Positions 17,790 to 25,802 of a DNA stretch of 64,000 nucleotides are shown one piece after another. The stretch comes from Candidatus Binatia bacterium (GTDB lineage: Bacteria; Desulfobacterota; Binatia; HRBIN30). The notes under the pieces were generated by a model. That model worked only from the letters and a program-made list of their open reading frames with translations, had not been told where the DNA came from and searched no databases. Position numbers and translations under genes: made by a program. Location: assembly GCA_023150935.1 (NCBI GenBank), contig JAKLJW010000022.1, positions 1 to 64,000 of the forward strand, written 5' to 3'. The first letter of the stretch is position 1; the number at the start of each line of letters is the position of its first letter.

Positions 17790-18214
17790 CCCTGCGGCCC
17801 GATACGGTGCGCGAGCGGCTCGCCATGGTGCGCACAAACCTCGCCGAGCTGGCGGCGATTTCGACGTTGCCACGCGAGCGCTTTCTCGCCGATCGCCGGG
17901 AACAATGGGCTACGGCCTACGCGCTGCAGACCACCGTCCAGGCCTTGCTCGATGCCGGCGCACACATCCTCAGTGGACGGTTCAAGGAAAGCCCGCGCGA
18001 GTACGGAGAGATCGTTCCGTTGCTGACCCGCCACGGGGTTCTCGACGCCGCGTTGGGCGAGCGACTGTGCAGGGTCGCTGGATTCCGCAACGTGCTGGTG
18101 CACGAGTACGCCGCGGTCGACTACGCGCTGGTGTACGATAAACTCGGTCAACTCGACGAGCTTCGTCGGTTCGCGGCCGCGCTCGACGCGTGGTTGACGG
18201 CCGAGGGGCTCTGA
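17786..18214 (+). CDS. hepT: HepT toxin, HEPN ribonuclease
   Basis: This 142-residue, all-helical HEPN-domain protein is the toxin of a type VII pair. The motif RNVLVHEY gives R101, H106 and Y108, matching RX4HXY: Arg and His form the RNase site, and the Tyr is the residue AMPylated by MntA. Upstream helices include a conserved QTTVQALLDAGAHIL segment typical of HepT. Its ATG overlaps the mntA stop. Known homologues cleave tRNA or mRNA ends. All catalytic and modification residues are present, so the system is probably functional. Confidence 0.9.
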   Translation: MTLRPDTVRERLAMVRTNLAELAAISTLPRERFLADRREQWATAYALQTTVQALLDAGAHILSGRFKESPREYGEIVPLLTRHGVLDAALGERLCRVAGFRNVLVHEYAAVDYALVYDKLGQLDELRRFAAALDAWLTAEGL

Positions 18215-18305
18215 TCGTCCTCTGCCGCGGTTGGGGAAATGCGCCGGCACCCGCGTGCGGGAGGCGGCGCGTGTTCGCATTCGGAACCGCGGGCAGCGGG
18301 TGTCG

Positions 18306-19517
18306 TCAGCGGACGGTGCGGCCGATGCCGCGGAACATGCGTGCGAGCAGGGGGCGCAGGATTGGCGTCAGCAGGCGACGGACTACCCCCGGGGGCGGGG
18401 TGTTGGCTGCCGCCGTGAAGCGGTCGATGCCGAGTTGCTCGCGGAGGTCCGAGGTCATGATGGCCACCGGATCGTCGAGCGGGATGCCTGTGCCGTCGGC
18501 GATCCGCACCATGCGCTCGAAGTTCGAGGCCACCGCTACGGCATCGACCAGCGGCGGCGCGCCAAGCTCCGTGAGCACCCGCTGGCGCGCGCCAGCCAGA
18601 GACTCCTCGTCGCTTCCTACCATGGCATCGGCCAACTCGATCAAGGCCGCGGCATGCGCGATGCCGCTTGCGCCGGCCCGGCTGGCGTCGGTGATGGCGC
18701 CAACGTCCACCGCCTGCCCGCCGCTCTCACCGCTCGCACGGAGCAGCAGCGCGTGCGAACTGGTTCAGTAGAAGCATCCGCGCGACGCCGACACGCGCCC
18801 CGCAACCAGCTCGATCTGGCGGCGATCGAGCGCGCGGCGGCTTTCGCGCAGGTTCAGCATCTCCGGCGGCGACAGGTAGTGCGCGGCGCCCAGTTCCTTC
18901 AGTCCGCGGACTTCGTCAGGCACGAGACTCAGGGCGCGGATGACATTGGCGGTCCGGCCGCCGGGCATCTCGTCCCACAGGTCCGCCTCCGACCCGCCGT
19001 TGCGTCCGTTCGGCAGCATCGGCACCCACGCACCCTCCAGACGCGCCGCGGCCGGACGATAGCGTGACGGCTTGCCGGCCATCGGCGCCGGCAGCGGATG
19101 CAACGGGATTCCGAGGCCGCGGCAGAAGCTGTCGATGCTCACAACGGTGACGATGACACCGATCAGTTCGACGTAGGCGCCGTCGCTCACCCCCGCCGCC
19201 CGGGTGTGATCGAACCAGTCGCGGGTCAGCCGGCCGGGGTCGGTGGTGACCCGGTGTACCACGTCGACCGCCGCGGGCGACAGGAGGGCCGTGCCGGGGT
19301 GGCTTCCGGGGACGGCGTACGGGGACAGCGCTCGCTTGCGTTCGGCGCACAGATCGCAACGTGCGGCGTTGCGCACCTCCGCCGCGACGGCCACCCGCTC
19401 CGCACCGTTCCACCAGGTACCCGGCGCGGCAAGGCGCCGCCACTGGTTGGCGTGCGCGATGGTGAGGTCGTCGCGGATGCGGAACGGCGAACCGCTGTAA
19501 TCGATCGCCATTGCCAT
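18306..19517 (-). CDS. AhpD-like two-domain selenoprotein (in-frame UGA read as Sec)
   Basis: Two adjacent minus-strand frames (250 and 134+ codons) are in the same phase and separated by a single TGA at 18765-18767. Read through, they give one 403-residue protein with Sec at 251. The context is GCFY-U-TSSHALLLRASG, exactly the AhpD/carboxymuconolactone-decarboxylase signature CxxC-x3-H with the second Cys replaced by Sec. The N-terminal half is a divergent repeat of the same fold with its own CDLC (C54, C57); both halves contain a matching helix (VVSIDSFCRGLGIPL; VASNFERMVRIADGTGIPL). AhpD-fold proteins reduce peroxides or recycle thiols. A hairpin follows the UGA. The alternative is a nonsense mutation, but its position at the catalytic Cys and the intact downstream domain argue for selenocysteine. 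Sec machinery genes are not in this window. Confidence 0.78.
18732..18760 (-). promoter_or_regulatory. Candidate bacterial SECIS hairpin
   Basis: Four nucleotides after the UGA, the mRNA reads GUUCGCACG, an 11-nt loop, then CGUGCGAGC. This is a 9-bp stem with one G-U pair. The loop has G as its second base, as bacterial SECIS loops usually do. The loop starts 13 nt after the UGA, slightly closer than the commonest spacing. Confidence 0.5.
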
Positions 19518-19726
19518 GTCTTATGCTCCGCCGCGGGCGCCAAAGGAAGGAGTAGAAAGGATAAAAGATGGCGGTCGACGAGCCTTCTCGAGAGCCGCCG
19601 TGCCGGGAATGACGGTGCCGCGCCCGAGCGTCACGGCAACGCTGCCGGCAACGGCCGCGGGTGCCGAAGGGCCGGGGTGGCAATTTACGGCGTGACAGTT
19701 GCAGGCTTCCGTGCAAGGAGCATTAG

Positions 19727-22700
19727 ATGCCCCGGATTCGCACCCGGCACCTGATATGCGGGTGGTCCGTACTGGTTGTCGGCGTCAGCGCCCTCTGCCT
19801 CGCTGGCGCCGTGGTGGGCGTGGCGTCGCCCGTGCGTGCGGCGCCGCGCCCGCTGCCCGACACCACCGAGGGCATCCACGTCTTCAACGACCAGCTCCTT
19901 AACCTCACTCCGGGTCGCATCGCCTTCGCGGTTTCGCATTACGCCGGCACACAGAAAATGACGCGGGCCGACGCTGACGCCTTGCGCGCCGTCGATCCCG
20001 ATTTCGTCATCCTGCATTATCGGCTCGCGCTCGGCCTCGGCTATCGCGCCACCGCCGGCGCCTGCTCGCCGACCGGGGAATACATCTACATCATCGACAC
20101 CTCCTGGGTGCGGGAATGGCCGGACGACGCGACCCTGCAGGACTCGTGGTTCTACCTCGTCGACGGCAGCCGCGTGTACGGGTGCGGTTGGGGCTGGTAC
20201 CTGGTCGACCTCGACGATCCGGCGTGGCGCACGTGGTGGTCGGACGCCGTGCTCGGCCAACTGGCCGCCAACGACGACGACGGCCTGTTCGCCGACACCT
20301 TCAGCGTGCCCAACTACCTCGGCGGCGACACCTTCGATCCGCCGCTGCCGGCGTACGATCCGGCCTTCGAGGCGGAGTGGACCGCGCGCATGGAGCGCTT
20401 CATGACCTACCTGCAGGGTCGCCTCGGCGGCAACTACTACCTGATTCCCAACGTGGGACAATGGGTTACCAGTCGCGATACGGTCGACTACTCCCTCGCC
20501 GACGGCGTCATGATCGAGGGCTTCGGCTACGACACTCTCGCCGCCTTCGGTGCCGACGACTGGAAGCTGCAGCTCGATCGGGTCCTCGGCCTTGTTCGTC
20601 TCGGGCGCGCCGTGCTCGGCCAAGCCTACGAAGTCGATAACGTGAACGATCGGCTCTTCACCCTCGGCAGTTACCTGCTCGTCAAGGGCACGCGCACCTA
20701 TGTCAATCTCGATACCGGTCTGACGCCCGAATGGTGGCCGGAGTACGAAATCCCGATCGGCACCCCGACCACGCCCCTGCCGACCCGCATCGACGATCTC
20801 TACGATGCCCCCTACGGCGTCCACGTGCGCGAGTACACCAACGGCCGCGTTCTGGTGAATTCCGGCAACTCGGCCAGATCGGTGCCTCTCGGCGAAACCC
20901 TCTACCGGGCCGACCCGTCGGGTGGCGGCACCGTACCGTCGAGCGGCGTGCTCCCTTCCTCCTGGATGGTGAACTACACGGCGGTCAGCACCGTCGTCGT
21001 GCCGGCTCGCGGCGCGGTCATCGTCGTCCGCGATCCGACGGGCACCTCGCCGTCGGCAACGCCGGCGCCGACCGCCACGGCGACGCCGACCGTCCCGCCC
21101 ACCGCCACCCGAACCCCGACGCCGCTGCCCGCCGCCACGATCGGCGGGACGATCCGCTACCACGCCACCGACGCTCCCGTACCGGATACCGGCGTTGCGC
21201 TGACCGGCCCCACGTCGACGACCGTCACGACCGATGCCGCCGGCGCCTACACGGCGAGCGCCGTTACCGGCGACACGTGGACGCTAACGCCTGAAAAGAC
21301 CGGTGGCGCCGTGGACGCCGTATCCGCACTCGATGCCGTGTACGTCCTGCAAGCCGCCGTCGGGCTGCGGGTCTTCGATGCCATGCAGACCCTTGCCTGC
21401 GACGTTAGCGGCAACGGGGCGTTGAGCTCCTACGATGCTGCGCTGATCCTTCAGTACGTGGTAGGTCTCCTGCCGCGCCTGCCGGTGGCCGAACGATGCG
21501 CGTCGGACTGGGCTTTCGTTCCCAATCCAGCGCCCGCGCCCAATCAGCGCACGATATCCCCGGTCAACACCACCACCACCTGTCAGCGCGGCGCGATCGC
21601 TTACGAGCCGCTCGCCGGCAGTGTCGCGGCGCAGGACTTCCGCGCGGTGCTGTACGGCGACTGTACGGGCAATTGGCAGCCGCCCGCGGCCACACCGACC
21701 GCCACGGCCACGGCCAGTCCGTCGCCTACCGTCACGCGGACCGCCACACCGACGGCATCCGGCACCGACACTCCCACCGCAACCCCGACCTTCGTCGGTA
21801 CGCCCGGGGCGTCCGTGGTGACCGAGCGTTGGGGAGCGCACTCCTCGGCGACGCACATCGGAACGGCGATGGACATGTCGCTCAACGAGCTGCAGCCGAC
21901 ATGGTCGGCTAACAACGGCTCGACGATCATCGTCGGCGAACCCACCGGCGGACGCCACTGGGGGCTCGTCCGCTTCGACCTCGGTGCGCTGGGGTCCACC
22001 ACGGTCGTGCGCAGCGCTCGGCTGCGACTGGCGCTGTTCGCCCACAGTGAGCCGCGCGATCTGTGGCTGCCGGCTTATCCGGTCGTCGATCCGGACGGTC
22101 GCGGCCTGTGGTCGGAATCGGCGGCGACCTTTGCGCAGCGGCGGCCCGGCGTGCCGTGGTCGGCGCAGGGAAACCTCGCTACCAGCGTCGGGGCCGAGGT
22201 CGGAAGAGCGTACGTCGGCAACCTGCCGCAGTGGAACACGACCTGGGTCGAGTGGGACGTTACCGACGCGGTCCGCCAGTGGGTCATCAACCCGGCCGCC
22301 AACCAGGGGCTTGCGTTGCCGGCTCCCTCGGGAGCGCTCTTCGAGTCGGCGTCGCGCGAGAACGGCGACGCATCGACTCGTCCGTACCTGGAAATCGCCT
22401 ACGAGGGGCCCAACCCGAATCGGCCGGCGCAGGTCACCGGCGCCGGCGCCACCCACCGCAGCGGTCAGACGTTCGTCACCTGGAACGAGCAGTCGGCCGG
22501 CGGGGCCGAGGTACGCTACCGCGTTTACCGGAGCACCCAGCCCATCGATGCCGCCACGATCGATCAGGCCACTCTGCTCGCCGAGGTCGAGCCGGACTCC
22601 GGGGCCTATGTGCACGAGACTTCCGGCTGCAGCAACGGCTCCGGCTGCTCGCCGATCGGCCAGCAGCGGTTCGTCATCGCCGACGACGGCAGTCCACTCC

Positions 22701-24100
22701 CGGTCGGGGTGGGCCTCTTCGTACATACCGTGCACGACGGCGGTCCCGGCTACTACGCGGTGACGCGCGTCGTCGACGGCAACGAGAACCGCGACGATTT
22801 CGGCGCCAACCGCGTCGATGCACTGCCCGAGGGCGAGGCGACGCCGCGTCCCGTGCGCGTGTGGACCAATGCCACCGGTACCGGCTGGGTATTCACCCAG
22901 TTCATGGACCACGCGGTCTGGAACGCCCAGGTGGAAGGATACGCCTACAATTTCTACGTCGGCGTACCGGCGGGTTACAGTGCGGCGGGGCCGGCCTGGC
23001 CGCTGATGATGCAGTTGCACGCCTACACCGGCACGTACCGGTTGCCGGCCAGTCCCGGGACAGGCGGAACCGACTATGGCTGGCCGATCGTGCAGGTGTT
23101 TCCCGACGATCGCACCAACACGTGGTGGTTCGGATTCGGTGCCAATGCGGCGCACGTGGACCGCCGCCTCGCCGATGCCCCGGTGGTCGACTATACGCAC
23201 CGGCGGCTCGACGCGATCCTCGACTTCGTCGCCGGCAACTGGAACGTCGACGCGAACCGCCAGTACCTGTTCGGCGGCTCGATGGGCGGCAGCGGGACAG
23301 TGAACTACGGCCTGCGGCGCGGCGATCGGTTCGCGGCGATTTACGCCGAGAGTGCGATGACCGACTTCGCGCAGGCAGGGGCAGCCGGCGGCACGGCGTG
23401 GGAGACAGGCGGGATAACCGCGCTATGGGGAACGCGGGCCCAGGCGCTGCCGACGACGCACGGAATGAGCGTGTGGGACTGGTACGACCTGCAGAGTTGG
23501 GTGAGCGCGAACCCGGCCGCGGCTCTGCCGTTCCTGGCGGATCATCACGGTCGCAACGACGACGTGATCGACTGGGAAACGCAGGGAGCGCCGTGGTACC
23601 CGGCGTTGGAAGCCGGCCGGCACGGCATGGTTGGCGTGTTCGACGCCTCCGGTCACTCGTGGCCGGGCTTCGTTGCCGACAGCACGGTCTTTCAGCTTAC
23701 CGACTTCGCGTTTCGCCGCGACGAGAGCTTTCCGGCATTCAGTCGCGCGGCGAATTCCGACGATCCCGCCGTGACGACAGGTTGTCGCAACTGCCGACTC
23801 GAGTGGTCGTCGTCGTGGTTGGACTTCGCCGGGCCGCCGCTGGACATGCCGGCGCGGTACGAGATCGTGCTCAGGACGACCAACGGCGCGAACACCACCG
23901 TGGACGTCACGCCGCGGCGCCTGCAGCAGTTCGTGGTCGCGGCGGGCGCCTCGTACGCGTGGGAGCACCGTCGTCTGGCGGACGACGCGTTACTGGGCGG
24001 AGGTACCGCGGTCGCCGACGGCGACGGTCTGCTGACCGTGTCCGACGTGCCGGTCCTTGCCGCGGGCACGCGCCTGGTAATCGTGCCGGCGGGAGGCTGA
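19727..24100 (+). CDS. Giant secreted multidomain glycoside hydrolase-like/esterase protein
   Basis: This is a 1457-residue exported protein with ribosome-binding site AAGGAG and signal peptide 1-38. The domains in order are as follows. Residues 45-435 are a hypothetical TIM-barrel glycoside-hydrolase-like region (DGLFADTF, DGVMIEGFGYD as acidic candidates). A Thr-Pro linker leads to a short SdrD-like beta domain and a dockerin-like calcium loop (CDVSGNGALSSYDAALIL). A second TPT linker precedes a DNRLRE-type beta domain with VRFDLGALG, then a fibronectin-III-like segment. The C-terminus is an alpha/beta hydrolase related to PHB-depolymerase/feruloyl esterases, with GGSMGG (S1185) and SGHSWPG (H1310). 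It probably acts outside the cell on a polysaccharide or ester-linked polymer. The substrate is unknown. Confidence 0.75.
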   Translation: MPRIRTRHLICGWSVLVVGVSALCLAGAVVGVASPVRAAPRPLPDTTEGIHVFNDQLLNLTPGRIAFAVSHYAGTQKMTRADADALRAVDPDFVILHYRLALGLGYRATAGACSPTGEYIYIIDTSWVREWPDDATLQDSWFYLVDGSRVYGCGWGWYLVDLDDPAWRTWWSDAVLGQLAANDDDGLFADTFSVPNYLGGDTFDPPLPAYDPAFEAEWTARMERFMTYLQGRLGGNYYLIPNVGQWVTSRDTVDYSLADGVMIEGFGYDTLAAFGADDWKLQLDRVLGLVRLGRAVLGQAYEVDNVNDRLFTLGSYLLVKGTRTYVNLDTGLTPEWWPEYEIPIGTPTTPLPTRIDDLYDAPYGVHVREYTNGRVLVNSGNSARSVPLGETLYRADPSGGGTVPSSGVLPSSWMVNYTAVSTVVVPARGAVIVVRDPTGTSPSATPAPTATATPTVPPTATRTPTPLPAATIGGTIRYHATDAPVPDTGVALTGPTSTTVTTDAAGAYTASAVTGDTWTLTPEKTGGAVDAVSALDAVYVLQAAVGLRVFDAMQTLACDVSGNGALSSYDAALILQYVVGLLPRLPVAERCASDWAFVPNPAPAPNQRTISPVNTTTTCQRGAIAYEPLAGSVAAQDFRAVLYGDCTGNWQPPAATPTATATASPSPTVTRTATPTASGTDTPTATPTFVGTPGASVVTERWGAHSSATHIGTAMDMSLNELQPTWSANNGSTIIVGEPTGGRHWGLVRFDLGALGSTTVVRSARLRLALFAHSEPRDLWLPAYPVVDPDGRGLWSESAATFAQRRPGVPWSAQGNLATSVGAEVGRAYVGNLPQWNTTWVEWDVTDAVRQWVINPAANQGLALPAPSGALFESASRENGDASTRPYLEIAYEGPNPNRPAQVTGAGATHRSGQTFVTWNEQSAGGAEVRYRVYRSTQPIDAATIDQATLLAEVEPDSGAYVHETSGCSNGSGCSPIGQQRFVIADDGSPLPVGVGLFVHTVHDGGPGYYAVTRVVDGNENRDDFGANRVDALPEGEATPRPVRVWTNATGTGWVFTQFMDHAVWNAQVEGYAYNFYVGVPAGYSAAGPAWPLMMQLHAYTGTYRLPASPGTGGTDYGWPIVQVFPDDRTNTWWFGFGANAAHVDRRLADAPVVDYTHRRLDAILDFVAGNWNVDANRQYLFGGSMGGSGTVNYGLRRGDRFAAIYAESAMTDFAQAGAAGGTAWETGGITALWGTRAQALPTTHGMSVWDWYDLQSWVSANPAAALPFLADHHGRNDDVIDWETQGAPWYPALEAGRHGMVGVFDASGHSWPGFVADSTVFQLTDFAFRRDESFPAFSRAANSDDPAVTTGCRNCRLEWSSSWLDFAGPPLDMPARYEIVLRTTNGANTTVDVTPRRLQQFVVAAGASYAWEHRRLADDALLGGGTAVADGDGLLTVSDVPVLAAGTRLVIVPAGG

Positions 24101-24173
24101 GGCGCACTTCGCTCCGCATCGCCGGCGGGCACTCTTGACGATTCTGGAAGAGCGTCCGGGCGCCGCCGTGCCC

Positions 24174-25550
24174 TTACGGCTTCGTCGGGTCATCGGCGGC
24201 CGCGCGCGCCACGCGCCGGCGCGCGAATATGGGATAGAAGGGCAGCGCCGTCGCCGTGACCAGCAGGGCGATGACACACTCCGTCGGCCGCCCGATCAGC
24301 ATGGCCGCGGCAATCGCGGCGTTGGCCAGCAGGTACAGGGCCGGGACGATCGGGTAACCGAGGGCGCGGTACGGCCGTGGGCGGTCGGGTTGGCGCCGGC
24401 GCAACGCATACAATGCGGCGGTGTCCGCCATGGTCGCCAGCACGATTGCAAACGTGGTGTAGTCGAGCACGCTGGGAAAACGCCGCAGCAACAGAACGAG
24501 CGCGATGGCCGTCAGCGCCTGAGCGAGAATCGCCACGTGCGGAGTCTTGTTCTGCGCGTGCACCTGGTCCGTGTTGCCGAAGAAATACCCGTCCAGCGCC
24601 ATGGCGTAAGCGATCCGCGGACCGACAAGAATCGTCGCGTTCAGGCAACCGACAACCGAGGCCAGCACCATGAGCGCCATGATCGTACCGCCGGCCTCGC
24701 CAAACAGCGCCAGCGCTGCCGACTCGCCGACTCGCACCTCGCCGCGCAAAGTGTCCATGGGCAGCGCGTACAGGTAGACGCCGTTCAGGAGCAGGTAGAG
24801 CGCGGTGCAGACCGCTAGTCCCAGAAAAAGGGATCGCGGCACGTTCCGTCCCGGGTCGCGGATCTCGCTGGCAACGTATACCGGGGCGTTCCAGCCGAGG
24901 TAGCTGAACAGAATCGGAGACAACGCCAGTCCGAACCCACTCAGCGGTACGGTGTCGGCCCCGGCAAAGAGCGGCTCGAAGTGCCCAATGCTACCGCGTC
25001 CGAGCAGCGGCCCTGCCACTGCCAGGCCGATCAGCGCGACGACCTTCACCCCGGCGGTGACGTTGTTGAACTGCGCACCGACGCGCACGCCGCGGTAGTT
25101 GATCCATGAGGTGAGGACGGTGATACCCACCGCGGCGGCCGCCTTGCCGGCGTCGCCCAGTTCGACGAAGCGCGCCAGCCCTTCCGCAAATCCGGTTGCC
25201 AGCGTCGCCACAGTGCCGGCGTAGATGACGAAGAACGTCAGCCAGCCGACGAGAAACCCTGCCAGCGGATGGAATCCCTCGCGCAAGTACACGTAGTCGC
25301 CGCCGGCGTGCGGGTAGGCGGCGCCGAGTTCGGCGTTCGCGAGTGCCCCCGCCAACGACAGGAGCCCGCCAACGATCCATGCCGCCAGCAGCAGGCCGGG
25401 ATGCGGCAACACGTCGGCCACCGTCCCCGGCGTCAGGAAGATCCCGACCCCGATAACCGACGACACGCACAGGAGGGTCGCGTCGATCAGCGACAGCTCG
25501 CGGCGGAGTTGGTCGCGCGGATGGCGGTCGGCTGGCGGCATGGGTGACAC
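24174..25550 (-). CDS. APC-family amino acid permease
   Basis: This 458-residue transporter of the amino acid-polyamine-organocation superfamily has about 12 TM helices. The start RELSLIDATLLCVSSVIGVGIFLTPG contains the unwound TM1 GxG region that binds the substrate backbone. AYPHAGGDYVYLREGF follows TM2-3, and the SEIRDPGRNVPRSL loop is diagnostic of the LAT/basic-amino-acid branch. It transports an amino acid across the inner membrane. The gene is isolated between two secreted-protein genes, so no substrate clue comes from neighbours. Confidence 0.87.
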   Translation of the reverse strand: MSPMPPADRHPRDQLRRELSLIDATLLCVSSVIGVGIFLTPGTVADVLPHPGLLLAAWIVGGLLSLAGALANAELGAAYPHAGGDYVYLREGFHPLAGFLVGWLTFFVIYAGTVATLATGFAEGLARFVELGDAGKAAAAVGITVLTSWINYRGVRVGAQFNNVTAGVKVVALIGLAVAGPLLGRGSIGHFEPLFAGADTVPLSGFGLALSPILFSYLGWNAPVYVASEIRDPGRNVPRSLFLGLAVCTALYLLLNGVYLYALPMDTLRGEVRVGESAALALFGEAGGTIMALMVLASVVGCLNATILVGPRIAYAMALDGYFFGNTDQVHAQNKTPHVAILAQALTAIALVLLLRRFPSVLDYTTFAIVLATMADTAALYALRRRQPDRPRPYRALGYPIVPALYLLANAAIAAAMLIGRPTECVIALLVTATALPFYPIFARRRVARAAADDPTKP

Positions 25551-25802
25551 GGGAACAAGGGGAGCGAATCGTCAGGGTCCGGGGCGCCGCATACTTTGGC
25601 TGTCTGCACAACGCAACCGCGCGAAGGATTCCCGTGTCGAGCGCGGAGCGTTGGGTGGCAGCATGCCGGCGGCCGTCAGGCGAGGAACGTCGTCGCCGGT
25701 GGCGCGACAACCTCCTTCGCAAAACGGCGATTGTCGATGCGCCGCGGCCGTGGTACGCACGCGACCTCACGCAAGCGCAACCGGGCGGAGAAGGAAGCCG
25801 AT

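Noticed and set aside
18306-18710. Treating this as a separate 134-aa gene
   Set aside because: It lacks its own RBS and begins in the middle of an AhpD-like domain; it is in the same phase as the upstream frame and separated by one TGA at the catalytic Cys position.
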